Source: SB11 sp965249955 (lineage in GTDB: Bacteria > Bacteroidota > Bacteroidia > UBA8524). From it: a stretch of 64,000 nt of DNA. The notes below the pieces were generated by a model that worked only from the letters and a program-made list of their open reading frames with translations, made no database searches and was not told the origin of the DNA. Numbering within the stretch: the first letter of the stretch is position 1; every line of letters begins with the position of its first letter. The stretch lies in contig OZ252261.1 in the NCBI GenBank assembly GCA_965249955.1, positions 1,302,001 through 1,366,000 of the forward strand. Direction: 5' to 3'. The position numbers and the translations under genes are program-made. Positions 1-7,974 of the stretch are shown one piece after another.

Positions 1-557
1 AAGCTGTATTCGCCACTAAGTTGGCGGGCTTCTTCATCGTTTATGGTTAGCACATCAACCATGCTAATGGTTTGGCGAAGATCGTCCATAGCAATATCCA
101 TCCAAAAATTCATGGTATCCATTACTATTAAGCGTGGGCGTTTCTCTAAACGGTTTATAACTGTTTCTTGCACTTTTGGGGCAAGGTTACCCAGCATCAA
201 AAACTCGCAGTTTTGGTAGTTGGCAGGTATAATAGGGTCAAAAGTGCCCAATACATTCAGTTCAGTTACCAAAGTATCGCGGCTATTCATATCGTTATGG
301 TATTTACCACTCCAAAAAAACGATTTCTCGCCTTCTTTTATCTGCAAACCTTCGGTATCAATACCATGGTTTTGCATCATTTGTATATCGGCTTGTGGAA
401 AGTCTTCGCCTACCACGGCCACAAGGTTAATATCTTTAGTAAAATATGATGATGATAGGCTGATGTAGGTAGCAGCGCCGCCAATTATTTTATCTGTTTT
501 TCCAAATGGGGTTTCAATAGCATCAAAGGCAACGGAGCCGATTACAAGTAAACTCAT
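1..557 (-). CDS. PfkB-family carbohydrate kinase, N-terminal part (cut by window edge)
   Basis: About 185 codons are visible, starting at the ATG at 557 and running off the left edge. The product begins MSLLVIGSVAFDAI and has the PfkB glycine signature GGAATY at residues 26-31, then a DTMNFW strand and an NDEEARQLSG stretch, all in the order seen in ribokinase-type enzymes. The family phosphorylates a sugar or nucleoside hydroxyl with ATP in the cytosol. The ATP site and catalytic Asp lie in the missing C-terminal half, so the substrate cannot be told. Its promoter should lie between it and the divergent tRNA gene, but I see no clear box. Family assignment is firm, specific function is not. 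Confidence 0.85.
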   Translation of the reverse strand, partial: MSLLVIGSVAFDAIETPFGKTDKIIGGAATYISLSSSYFTKDINLVAVVGEDFPQADIQMMQNHGIDTEGLQIKEGEKSFFWSGKYHNDMNSRDTLVTELNVLGTFDPIIPANYQNCEFLMLGNLAPKVQETVINRLEKRPRLIVMDTMNFWMDIAMDDLRQTISMVDVLTINDEEARQLSGEYS

Positions 558-692
558 AAGATTTTAAAATTTTTTTTGTGCAAATATTGCGTTTTTAAAA
601 CTTAAATCCTATCATTGCAGTCCTTTTTCGGAGGAACAACCAGAACAAACCTAATGATACCACATCATAAGGGGAGTTAAAAACCAAAATAT

Positions 693-766
693 TCCTTGGT
701 AGCTCAGCTGGTTAGAGCACCTGACTGTTAATCAGGGGGTCGCTGGTTCGAGCCCAGCCCAGGGAG
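693..766 (+). tRNA. tRNA-Asn (anticodon GTT)
   Basis: A 74-nt cloverleaf can be drawn by hand. The acceptor stem is TCCTTGG (693-699) with CCAGGGA (759-765), with one T-G wobble. The D arm holds AGCTCAGCTGGTTAGAGC, the anticodon stem CCTGA/TCAGG flanks loop CTGTTAA with anticodon GTT at 727-729, and the T arm GCTGG/CCAGC flanks TTCGAGC. The discriminator is G766 and the 3' CCA is not encoded. The gene is single and is followed 14 nt later by a hairpin with a T-run. Confidence 0.96.
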
Positions 767-779
767 CACAAAAAATAAA

Positions 780-806
780 AGCCATCCATGTCGGGGTGGC
801 TTTTTT
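780..806 (+). terminator. Intrinsic terminator after tRNA-Asn
   Basis: GCCATCC and GGGTGGC pair around a short loop and are followed at once by TTTTTT on the plus strand. The position, just downstream of the tRNA and before the next start codon at 823, fits a factor-independent terminator. Confidence 0.65.
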
Positions 807-822
807 ACTTTATAGTGATTTC

Positions 823-1398
823 ATGAATAAAGCACGAGAAATTTATTTTGGGGATACTGATTCTTTTGCAATAAGATACCTGCCCGATTACAAATTGGTA
901 AAAGGAGACTTGACTTGGTATTATGCTTTTCTTCATTTGAGTGTAAACGGGAAAATTATTGGGGATCCTTTGGAGTCCTGTTCTGTATTAACTTGGTTGA
1001 ATAGTGTAAGTCTGTTTTTAAATAGGATTAAAAATAATGAACTCGCAAATGATGAATTCTCAAATAGAAAAGATGATGAGCTTTTCGAGTTAATTTGGAA
1101 GGCTAATCAGTTTAAAGACGAGTTTAATCCTGCCTATACTTATTTACCTCAATTAGACAGCGCAGTTTGGGAAAATTGTCATCTTAGCCTTGATGAGACT
1201 ACAGACGCATATTTAATTACCACTACTCAAATTGATGATGATATAAAAATTATTTGGCAAGGGTGGCGAAACCCATGTACTCCCAATTTAATCAATAAGT
1301 TATTTTCGCTTTCTATTCGCAAGGAAACATTAATAAAAATTCTAGAGGACTGCCACACGTATGTAATGGCCGATTTGGTTAATTACAGAATTAAATAA
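823..1398 (+). CDS. Imm42-like putative immunity protein
   Basis: 191 residues from the ATG at 823; a GTG further upstream at 796 lies in the tRNA terminator hairpin and is rejected. The N-terminus reads FGDTDSFAIRY, then a Trp-rich beta segment and NGKIIGDP, a layout that recalls the Imm42 family of polymorphic-toxin immunity proteins, which start with a GDxxxFAI motif. There is no signal peptide or membrane segment, so it should be cytosolic. No toxin gene is adjacent; the next gene encodes an unrelated membrane protein. The family link is from memory of the motif and is moderate at best. If wrong, it is an unrecognised small soluble protein. Confidence 0.5.
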   Translation: MNKAREIYFGDTDSFAIRYLPDYKLVKGDLTWYYAFLHLSVNGKIIGDPLESCSVLTWLNSVSLFLNRIKNNELANDEFSNRKDDELFELIWKANQFKDEFNPAYTYLPQLDSAVWENCHLSLDETTDAYLITTTQIDDDIKIIWQGWRNPCTPNLINKLFSLSIRKETLIKILEDCHTYVMADLVNYRIK

Positions 1399-1469
1399 AA
1401 GCGGGCACAAGCTCAGGGAAAACCCACCTAATAAGAAATGGTTTTTTGTTTATTGCCACACGGTTTAGT

Positions 1470-2240
1470 ATGAATAAATCTTTGCTAAAAAGTATTATGT
1501 ACGGCGGCGTTGGGGTCGTACTATTTGTCTTACTGTATTATAGAGAAGATGTGTGGGTGATTTTTTCATACATAGCTTTAGTAGTTGCAGTGTACCATTT
1601 ACTACCAATTATAGTGGTAATATTTGTTAATAATTTCGCTTCAGCGATTGTTCATAGATTACCCGCAAGAAATGATGCAGAGAGTGCAAAAGACCGTCAT
1701 GTTTTAGTTATGACTAAAGTTTTGAGATATTCTTTATTAATAGCACTGTTTCTTATCGCTTTCGAGGCAAATAAGATTGATAATACTATACATGGTAAGC
1801 ATCTGTTTTGGAGCAGTTGCATTATTGGGGTCTTTTCTAGCATGCTTTTTTTGTTCTTTTTTAGCATTATAAACCGCTTTATATTTGATGTTGGAAGTTC
1901 TAATGAAGGCTTTGTTGTAGGCGCATTTATTCTAACCTTTTTTCTTTTAGCACCTGTGATAGTTTCTAAAACTAATAGGTGGTTTGCACAAGAAGAGATA
2001 ACCTGTAAAGCATATATTGTGAAACGCAGAAGCTGTGGTACGGGTGGAACCAAGAACAGGTTGAACCTTTTTTTTATACGTATTGATGGGAGTGAGGAAC
2101 GTTTTGTAACTAATAAAGAGTTTTGTGAAACACTTATCGAAGGAGGTAAGATAGAGCTTTGTACCCGCAAAGGCTTTTGGGGTTATGATGTTGTGGAGAT
2201 ATTTAATCCTATTATAGCTCAACCCAAGCCCGACAAATAG
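1470..2240 (+). CDS. Hypothetical integral membrane protein
   Basis: 256 residues if translation starts at the ATG at 1470 (a TTG at 1446 is less likely). I do not recognise the family. Five hydrophobic stretches are visible at roughly residues 5-25, 28-50, 84-100, 108-130 and 140-160, followed by a soluble C-terminal part of about 85 residues that contains RIDGSEERF and GFWGYDVVEIFNP. It is therefore probably an inner-membrane protein with a cytosolic or periplasmic tail. Codon use is AT-rich, like the neighbouring accessory genes. Confidence 0.6.
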   Translation: MNKSLLKSIMYGGVGVVLFVLLYYREDVWVIFSYIALVVAVYHLLPIIVVIFVNNFASAIVHRLPARNDAESAKDRHVLVMTKVLRYSLLIALFLIAFEANKIDNTIHGKHLFWSSCIIGVFSSMLFLFFFSIINRFIFDVGSSNEGFVVGAFILTFFLLAPVIVSKTNRWFAQEEITCKAYIVKRRSCGTGGTKNRLNLFFIRIDGSEERFVTNKEFCETLIEGGKIELCTRKGFWGYDVVEIFNPIIAQPKPDK

Positions 2241-2335
2241 AAAATTATATTAAGAAGCAAAAAAGCCTAAAGTATAATGAAGGATTAAAAGAAAACCCCA
2301 CATGGATAAGGCCTTTTAATACGCTACCTTTTCGT

Positions 2336-2343
2336 TAGTTTTG
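2336..2343 (+). promoter_or_regulatory. Candidate -7 box TAGTTTTG for the VOC gene
   Basis: Matches the Bacteroidota consensus TAnnTTTG and lies 19 nt before the ATG at 2363. A convincing -33 TTG is not seen at the usual distance, so this rests on the -7 element alone. Confidence 0.45.
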
Positions 2344-2362
2344 ATTATTAAAACACCTAGCA

Positions 2363-2728
2363 ATGAACCACAGTATTAAAAGTATACGACCTTTTATTGG
2401 TGCAAAAAATTTTGATTTGTCAAGAAGCTTTTACTCTGATTTGGGGTTTAAAGAAACTGCTTTGGGGGGTAATTTCTCAGTCTTTGAGATGGGAAATTTT
2501 GCCTTTTATCTGCAAGATGCTTACGTTAAAGATTGGGTAGATAATATTATGATTTTTTTGGAAGTTGAAGATTTGGATGCTTTTTGGACTAAGCTAGAGG
2601 CTTTAAATTTAACAACGAAATATAACGAGGTTAAACTAATTCCTATTAGAGACCTCCATTGGGGAAGGGTGTTTTTTCTACACGACCCATCAGGTATTCT
2701 TTGGCAAATTGGCGCATTTCTACACTAA
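2363..2728 (+). CDS. VOC (glyoxalase/bleomycin-resistance) family protein
   Basis: 121 residues with the typical single vicinal-oxygen-chelate module: IRPFIGAKNFDLSRSFYSDLGF at the N-terminus, a central EVEDLDAFWTKLEAL segment, and a C-terminal GRVFFLHDPSGILWQI that matches the classic DPDGNLWEI ending. Such proteins are cytosolic metal-dependent enzymes or binding proteins; the metal ligands and substrate cannot be named from this alone. It is a single gene with its own likely promoter. The neighbours give no pathway hint. Confidence 0.85.
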   Translation: MNHSIKSIRPFIGAKNFDLSRSFYSDLGFKETALGGNFSVFEMGNFAFYLQDAYVKDWVDNIMIFLEVEDLDAFWTKLEALNLTTKYNEVKLIPIRDLHWGRVFFLHDPSGILWQIGAFLH

Positions 2729-2769
2729 AAAAGACTGATAAAACAGAAAACCATAGTTTTCATATTCAC

Positions 2770-3171
2770 TTATCCATTATTTTTCGTCATTGCAATTCGC
2801 AATGTTAGCAGAAACAATAGTGCTGTTAAAGGAACAAACAATGCTCTTTCTATTGCCGACGTTGAGGCTAGATTACCAATAATTCCCAAAAAAAATAGTA
2901 TTGGCAAAAACCAAGCGGCTACATTGCCCACTTTTGCCCAAGTGGGTAGTATCCGTTTGGCCTTTACAAGCACAATAAAAATAGTAACTAAGTTTATTAA
3001 TATAGATATCAATTCAAAAACCACCATTTCTTCACTGGTTTTTATCCTTCCTCCCCACACCATATCGTAAGGTATAAGCCCTATTAGTACCAAAACATTA
3101 AATATTGTAACCAACAGCGTAATAACTACAGTAATTGTTACGGCGACTTTAAACGGAATAATTTTTTTCAT
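2770..3171 (-). CDS. Hypothetical small membrane protein
   Basis: 133 residues from the ATG at 3171 (MKKIIPFK); longer readings upstream add an unlikely polar leader. Four hydrophobic segments are visible: about 8-30, 48-70, 80-100 and 108-128, separated by short charged loops. No family is recognised. It stands alone between a plus-strand VOC gene and a plus-strand lipoprotein gene, so it has its own transcription unit. Confidence 0.6.
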   Translation of the reverse strand: MKKIIPFKVAVTITVVITLLVTIFNVLVLIGLIPYDMVWGGRIKTSEEMVVFELISILINLVTIFIVLVKAKRILPTWAKVGNVAAWFLPILFFLGIIGNLASTSAIERALFVPLTALLFLLTLRIAMTKNNG

Positions 3172-3294
3172 AGTTTTTGCAACTAAATTATTTGGCAAAT
3201 ATAAAGTGTAGCTATTTACTGCTTATGTAACAAACATCACTAAACAAAAAAATATTCGTAGCGAACTTTGTGTAAGAAATTAATACCTACGAAT

Positions 3295-3900
3295 ATGAAA
3301 AACTTACTAATAATAGCCGCTTTTACGATTTTGGGGTTAAGCTCGTGCTCAAAATCAGACAATTTAAATAACCCCACACAGGTTGTTCCTATTACCGAGC
3401 AAGAGAAAACCGACCTTATGTTTTTGCGTGAAGAAGAAAAGTTTGCTCACGATGTATACGTATATGCTTATAGAAAATATAACCACATGATGTTTTCGCA
3501 CATATCATCAAGCGAGCTTACCCATACCAACGCGGTGTTGGGCTTGTTAAACACATACGGCATTGCCGACCCTGCGGCCAACAACCCTGAAGGTGTGTTT
3601 ACCAATAAGGAGTTGCAAGACTTGTACAACCAATTTATTGTAACTGTTGATTCATCGCTAAACCACGCGATTTATATAGGTGCAACTATTGAAGATATGG
3701 ACTTGAAGGACATACAGCGTTTAAATGCTAATACTACAAAAGCCGATATACAAACGGTATATACTAATCTTACTTGCGGCTCTAAAAATCACATACGCAG
3801 TTTTGTTTCAAAACTAGACTCTCCGTATATAGCACAGTTTATTACACAAGAAGAATTGGATATTATTCTTGCTGCCGGACACGAGAGCTGCGGAAACTAA
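3295..3900 (+). CDS. DUF2202 lipoprotein (ferritin-like fold)
   Basis: 201 residues. A lipoprotein signal with lipobox LSSC puts the lipidated Cys at residue 18, so the protein should sit in an envelope membrane. The body carries the DUF2202 hallmarks: LREEEKFAHDVY at about residue 50, SSELTH and LLNTYGI, then IGATIEDMDLKDIQRL and GSKNHIRSF. DUF2202 domains are four-helix, ferritin-like; the conserved Glu/His residues suggest a metal site, though activity is unproven in the family. The gene is monocistronic, ending at a bidirectional terminator. Confidence 0.88.
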   Translation: MKNLLIIAAFTILGLSSCSKSDNLNNPTQVVPITEQEKTDLMFLREEEKFAHDVYVYAYRKYNHMMFSHISSSELTHTNAVLGLLNTYGIADPAANNPEGVFTNKELQDLYNQFIVTVDSSLNHAIYIGATIEDMDLKDIQRLNANTTKADIQTVYTNLTCGSKNHIRSFVSKLDSPYIAQFITQEELDIILAAGHESCGN

Positions 3901-3922
3901 CTCAGGCAAATCGCTTAATAAC

Positions 3923-3952
3923 GAAAGCCACTTTTATAAGGGTGGCTTTTTT
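3923..3952. terminator. Bidirectional terminator between convergent genes
   Basis: AAAGCCAC and GTGGCTTT pair as perfect arms, with T-runs on both strands. It lies between the plus-strand DUF2202 gene and the minus-strand gene ending at 3934, whose stop codon is inside the loop. Confidence 0.75.
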
Positions 3953-4485
3953 AATTCCGCTAAAATTTTGGTGGCTCGGGTTCTAAAAGAAATAGAGGTT
4001 TTATCCAATTGGTCTTCAATACTGCTTTTCAACTCGTTTTTTAAGTCGGGATATTCTTTGCTCAGGTTATACAGGTTTTGCATAGCGTGTGTTTTTGTAG
4101 AAACATTAGTTTTACTACTAGTAAGCCAAGCAAACAGTAAATTAGTAGCTTCACCAATATTTTCTTTAGGTATGCCCGCAATACTCCAATATTTTACAAA
4201 TTGGTATTCAAAATCTTTAATACGGGTTTGGACTTTTTTGGCAAATAGATAAGGTAAAATATTAAACAGCGTACTAGGGCTATATATACCTATACCACTA
4301 AGCAACCACGAGAACCGCAAGGCTGTTGTTCTTTCACCAAAAAGAAATCTATCAGCAAGTTCTTGCACATCCATTCCTTCATCTACAATTTGCTTTATCC
4401 AAACAGTTCGTTGTGCTTCTGTACTGGTTTTTAAGTATTGATGCAGGGTATTAAAAAACAGAGTATTTAAGCTTTTCGATGTCAT
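3934..4485 (-). CDS. Hypothetical all-helical cytosolic protein
   Basis: 183 residues from the ATG at 4485 (MTSKSLNTLFF). The sequence is almost entirely amphipathic helix, with repeating units such as RTTALRFSWLLSGIG and TRATKILAELKK that resemble HEAT-type pairs. There is no signal peptide or membrane segment and I do not recognise a named family. The start lies 2 nt after the stop of the potassium-channel gene, so the two are almost surely co-transcribed and perhaps translationally linked. The two genes may therefore work together, but nothing in the sequence proves it. Confidence 0.7.
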   Translation of the reverse strand: MTSKSLNTLFFNTLHQYLKTSTEAQRTVWIKQIVDEGMDVQELADRFLFGERTTALRFSWLLSGIGIYSPSTLFNILPYLFAKKVQTRIKDFEYQFVKYWSIAGIPKENIGEATNLLFAWLTSSKTNVSTKTHAMQNLYNLSKEYPDLKNELKSSIEDQLDKTSISFRTRATKILAELKKPPL

Positions 4486-4487
4486 AC

Positions 4488-5336
4488 CTACAATTCTGCA
4501 CCACAATATTTACAATGTACAGCATCCGGCTCGTGTCCTTCTTTCGAGCATTCGGGACAGGCTTGGGTAGAAAAAGGCACTGCTTTTTTATCACCTTTCA
4601 CAATTTCGGCACCAACTATACCAGTAGGCACAGCAATAACCCCATAACCTATAATCATAATTAGCGAGGCCAGCATTTGCCCCAAAGGGGTTTGCGGGGC
4701 AATATCGCCATACCCTACGGTAGTTAGGGTTACTATACACCAATATATACTAATGGGTATGCTAGTAAAACCTGCTTCTTTGCCCTCGATTAAATACATT
4801 AAGGTGCCTAAAATCATACAAACTGTGAGCACAAACAGCAAAAACACAATTATTTTGCTTGCACTTGATTTTACAGCCTTGGCAAGTGATGAACCTTCGC
4901 CCACAAATTGCACTAATTTTAACACCCTAAACACCCGCAATAAGCGGATTGCCCTAATTACAGAAAGGGCTTGTATACCGCCCACAAATACAGCAATATA
5001 AGTAGGCAATAGCGAGAGTAAATCTACAATACCGTATAGACTGAATATATACTTTCTGGGTCTACCTGTGCTTAGTATGCGCAAAACATATTCAACAGTA
5101 AAAATTACTGTAATAACCCAGTCTAATAGGTGCAGTTGGTGGCTGTATTTTGTATTAATATCCACCACACTTTCTAGCATCATGCCCAAAAGGCTAATTA
5201 GTATGAGTATTATCAGGACTACGTCAAACAATTTCCCCGCAGGAGTATCGGCTTCAAAAATTATCTCGTGTAATTTTAGCCTCCAAGCAGGCAGTTTATA
5301 TTTGGCGTGCGTGTCTTTAATTGCTTTCCTACTCAT
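4488..5336 (-). CDS. Voltage-gated potassium channel with C-terminal zinc ribbon
   Basis: 282 residues. Six hydrophobic helices follow a short cytosolic N-terminus. The fourth is a positively charged S4 (RAIRLLRVFRVLK, about 127-140), and the pore filter TVGYGD is at 206-211. The C-terminus carries a four-Cys ribbon (C260, C263, C275, C278), which is not part of the minimal Kv channel and may bind zinc. The protein should form tetrameric potassium channels in the inner membrane. It is the first gene of a two-gene unit with the helical protein at 3934-4485. Confidence 0.92.
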   Translation of the reverse strand: MSRKAIKDTHAKYKLPAWRLKLHEIIFEADTPAGKLFDVVLIILILISLLGMMLESVVDINTKYSHQLHLLDWVITVIFTVEYVLRILSTGRPRKYIFSLYGIVDLLSLLPTYIAVFVGGIQALSVIRAIRLLRVFRVLKLVQFVGEGSSLAKAVKSSASKIIVFLLFVLTVCMILGTLMYLIEGKEAGFTSIPISIYWCIVTLTTVGYGDIAPQTPLGQMLASLIMIIGYGVIAVPTGIVGAEIVKGDKKAVPFSTQACPECSKEGHEPDAVHCKYCGAEL

Positions 5337-5533
5337 TGTTGGGTAAAATTAAATAAAATTTACCAGCACTATTTCTTCAAAAGTCAAATAGGCATAAAAC
5401 CTTCACAGTAAACCAAAATTGTATAGCCCCAAAAAGCATATCAAAACTGTTTTATACTACATAAAAAAACGAGTAATAACGGGTTGCTAAAAATACAGCA
5501 ACTGTGCTAAAGCCATTAAAAGGCATTTGGTTT

Positions 5534-5562
5534 TTTGTTTTGCTTTTTGGTTGTTACTTTTG
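5534..5562 (+). promoter_or_regulatory. Bacteroidota-type promoter for the DUF523 gene
   Basis: TTTG at 5534-5537, a 17-nt spacer, then TACTTTTG at 5555-5562, matching -33 TTTG and -7 TAnnTTTG. Transcription would start near 5568, giving a leader of about 50 nt before the ATG at 5619. Confidence 0.6.
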
Positions 5563-5618
5563 AAAAAAATAAGCTGATAATCAATTGTAAACCATCACTT
5601 TTAACTAAACACAGGGCT

Positions 5619-6239
5619 ATGACAGATCGCGAATACCTAAACAACCTACGCACACCTACAAAAAATAATCCGTTACGCATTTTGATGAGCGCCTGCTTAT
5701 CAGGCATTACTTGCGGGTACGATGGATCAGCAAATGGAGAATACCCCAGTGCTTTAAAAATCTTGACTTATGATACTGTGAAACCCATAAAGTTTTGCCC
5801 TGAGGAATACTCGTTTGGGACACCTAGAGAGATGTGCGACATACACGGTGGCACTGGCTTTGATGTTTTAGAAGGAAAGGCGAAAGTATTGACCGAAACC
5901 GGGAAAGACTGGACGGCAGGTATGGTGGCAGCAGCAGAGAAAATGCTTGAAATAGCCTTGAAAGAACAAGTAGAACTTGCAGTGATGATGGATATTAGCG
6001 CAGCCTGCGGTAGTCAGGTTATTTATGATGGAAATAGATTTGCAGAGAACAAGGTATACCAAATTGGTGCTGGGGTTTGTGCTGCTTTACTAATAAATAA
6101 CGGCATAAAAGTAATAAGTCAACGCGATTACTCTTCGTTAGAAATACTTTACTCTAAAATAGACCCAAAGCATACCGTAAATCTTGCAGCTATTGACCAC
6201 CACCAAACGCAATGGTATAACGAATATTTTAAGGGATAG
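5619..6239 (+). CDS. DUF523 family protein
   Basis: 206 residues from the ATG at 5619. The start contains LMSACLSGITCGYDGSANG, the Cys-rich hallmark of DUF523 (usual form SACLxGxxCRYDG). It continues with FCPEEYSFGTPREMCDIHGG and a central MMDISAACGSQVIYDG, which match the family's CPE, PR and CGS motifs. These are small cytosolic proteins of unknown activity; the conserved cysteines suggest a metal or thiol role. The downstream acetyltransferase starts 3 nt after the stop, so they form an operon. Confidence 0.88.
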   Translation: MTDREYLNNLRTPTKNNPLRILMSACLSGITCGYDGSANGEYPSALKILTYDTVKPIKFCPEEYSFGTPREMCDIHGGTGFDVLEGKAKVLTETGKDWTAGMVAAAEKMLEIALKEQVELAVMMDISAACGSQVIYDGNRFAENKVYQIGAGVCAALLINNGIKVISQRDYSSLEILYSKIDPKHTVNLAAIDHHQTQWYNEYFKG

Positions 6240-6242
6240 TAT

Positions 6243-6683
6243 ATGATAAGGGAATATGCCGAGACTGATAAAACAACAGTTATCGATCTTTTACAGCTTA
6301 ATACTCCCCAATATTTTGCGCCTGAAGAAGAGCAGGATTTTATTGAGTATTTAGAAAAACACCGCGAAGATTATTTTGTGGTTGAAAGTAATGGAGAAAT
6401 TATTGGCGCAGGCGGAATTAACTATTTGGATGAGGGTAAAATTGCCCGTATATCGTGGGATGTATTTCACCCAAAAGCACAAGACAAAGGTTGGGGCACA
6501 AAGCTGGCTGAATATAGAATTGCTCAGATAAAAACTAACCCTGAGGTAACCGCTATTTGTGTCCGTACATCACAAAAAGCATTCAAGTTTTACTCAAAAA
6601 GTGGTTTTGTATTGCAAGAAATTATCCCTGATTATTGGGCAAAGGGTTTCGATCTTTATAGCATGGAAATTAGGGTTAAATAA
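6243..6683 (+). CDS. GNAT-family N-acetyltransferase
   Basis: 146 residues. The fold is recognisable from the N-terminal MIREYAETDKTTVIDLL, the central strand GEIIGAGGINYL, the acetyl-CoA loop AQDKGWGTKLAEYRI and the C-terminal QKAFKFYSKSGFV. It should transfer an acetyl group to an amine in the cytosol; the substrate is unknown. It is co-transcribed with the DUF523 gene 3 nt upstream. Confidence 0.88.
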   Translation: MIREYAETDKTTVIDLLQLNTPQYFAPEEEQDFIEYLEKHREDYFVVESNGEIIGAGGINYLDEGKIARISWDVFHPKAQDKGWGTKLAEYRIAQIKTNPEVTAICVRTSQKAFKFYSKSGFVLQEIIPDYWAKGFDLYSMEIRVK

Positions 6684-6740
6684 ACACCGCTTTTTTACCT
6701 CTCTCCATTTCTAACTATATTGCGCAAAAAACTATCTACA

Positions 6741-7646
6741 ATGAGTAGCAACGACCTTGTAACCTTTAATATTCTTGTAAACGGCAAACCAATTGATAGT
6801 ACTATCAATATAGCATCCATTGAAATTGATAAAAATGAAGCTAAAAATATTGCCCGAATTGAGATTGAAGCTAATGAAGATTCTTTCCCTATAACTACAA
6901 ACAGCACCTTTGTACTTAATGCTGATATTGAAATACAACTAGGCTATAATAACAGCACTTCATCAGCTTTTAAAGGTAAAATTACCGATAAAGGGGTAAG
7001 GCTATCGCATGGCATTGGGGCTAGAAATATTTTTATGTGTGAAGATGATGCACCAATAAAAGGTTCGGGTATACCTAACATAAACAGTGATAGTGTATTT
7101 AATATTGATTTGGGCTGTAATGCTACAAACCATGTAGAGGGTGGTATTGAGCTGCAAGGCACTTTAGATTATGCTGTGGGTAGCCCAATTTCTTTTGATG
7201 CTATTATTAGCGGTTTCCCCCAAGCACCTGTATATTCTATAATGCACGAAGTAAGTGAGGGCAATTGGTTTACCAGCCTGCATTTTGCTAAACCCGCAAC
7301 AAACGATACTAAAAACCAGTTTGCCACTAAAAGCGCTAATACAATAGCCATGGATAATGAAAAAGATATTAGCATAAGCGATGCAAATGGCAATAGCATT
7401 ACACTTACCAGTAGCGGAATAGACATTAAATCATCAAAAAGCATTACACTAAGTGCCGACCACAACGTTTCTATAAAAGGTAGTATAGGAATTACACAAG
7501 AAGCCGCAGGGGGTGATGTGGTTATAAAAGGAATAAATACCAAAATAAATGCTGATGCGGAAGCTACTATGAAAGGTAATGCTACTGCAACAGTGCAAGG
7601 CGGGGGAGAGCTAACCCTTAAAGGCGCAATGGTAATGATTAACTAA
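6741..7646 (+). CDS. Minimal VgrG-like spike protein, internally shortened
   Basis: 301 residues from the ATG at 6741. Residues 1-100 resemble the start of T6SS/eCIS VgrG proteins (LVTFNILVNGKPI, then a NADIEIQLGY and AFKGKI pattern). Residues about 105-190 match the end of the gp27-like part (ISGF...HEVSEGNW). From about 215 on there is the VgrG C-terminal beta region (DANGNSITLTSSGIDIKS, ending KGAMVMIN). Full-length Bacteroidota VgrGs are near 600 residues, so the centre of the gp27 domain and the gp5 OB-fold are missing. A PAAR gene follows 19 nt later. No sheath, tube or baseplate genes are in the window. It could be a real minimal spike or a decayed one; the frame is intact. Confidence 0.75.
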   Translation: MSSNDLVTFNILVNGKPIDSTINIASIEIDKNEAKNIARIEIEANEDSFPITTNSTFVLNADIEIQLGYNNSTSSAFKGKITDKGVRLSHGIGARNIFMCEDDAPIKGSGIPNINSDSVFNIDLGCNATNHVEGGIELQGTLDYAVGSPISFDAIISGFPQAPVYSIMHEVSEGNWFTSLHFAKPATNDTKNQFATKSANTIAMDNEKDISISDANGNSITLTSSGIDIKSSKSITLSADHNVSIKGSIGITQEAAGGDVVIKGINTKINADAEATMKGNATATVQGGGELTLKGAMVMIN

Positions 7647-7652
7647 AAATTG

Positions 7653-7659
7653 AAAGGAG
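7653..7659 (+). promoter_or_regulatory. Strong Shine-Dalgarno before the PAAR gene
   Basis: AAAGGAG lies 6 nt before the ATG at 7666. Clear Shine-Dalgarno sequences are otherwise scarce in this window, as expected in Bacteroidota, so this one stands out. Confidence 0.5.
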
Positions 7660-7665
7660 AATAAT

Positions 7666-7968
7666 ATGCCACCGGCAGCAAGATTAACAGATTTTCATGA
7701 GTGCCCAATGCAAACACCCGCTGTTCCGGCACCTATACCCCATGTAGGCGGCCCTATAGTTGGCCCCGGTGAACCTACTGTATTAATTGGCGGACTTCCT
7801 GCTGCAAGGGTAGGCGATATGCTAACCTGTGTTGGCCCTCCTGATAGTATAGTAAAAGGCTCATCAACAGTTATGATAGGCGGAGTGCCTGCCGCACGCT
7901 TGGGCGACAGCACTGCCCACGGTGGCGAAATAATGCTAGGTGCTTTTAATGTTATAATTGGTGGCTAA
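7666..7968 (+). CDS. PAAR-domain spike-tip protein
   Basis: 100 residues made of the PAAR fold: MPPAARLTDFHECP at the start, then VLIGGLPAARVGDMLTC, VMIGGVPAARLGDSTAHGG and NVIIGG. The His and Cys residues fit the family's zinc-binding tip. PAAR proteins cap the VgrG trimer as a sharp point and can carry effectors, but this one has no extension. It sits right behind the shortened VgrG with its own Shine-Dalgarno and overlaps the convergent SRPBCC gene by 4 nt inside a hairpin. Confidence 0.9.
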   Translation: MPPAARLTDFHECPMQTPAVPAPIPHVGGPIVGPGEPTVLIGGLPAARVGDMLTCVGPPDSIVKGSSTVMIGGVPAARLGDSTAHGGEIMLGAFNVIIGG

Positions 7969-7974
7969 GCCACC
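7960..7974. terminator. Perfect hairpin spanning two convergent stop codons
   Basis: GGTGGC-TAA-GCCACC is a perfect inverted repeat. It contains the TAA of the plus-strand PAAR gene and the TAG of the minus-strand SRPBCC gene. It has no T-run on either side, so it may act as a weak terminator or only as a mRNA 3' end stabiliser. Confidence 0.45.

Noticed and set aside
796..822. GTG-initiated upstream extension of the Imm42-like gene
   Set aside because: It lies in the stem and T-run of the tRNA terminator; the ATG at 823 fits better.
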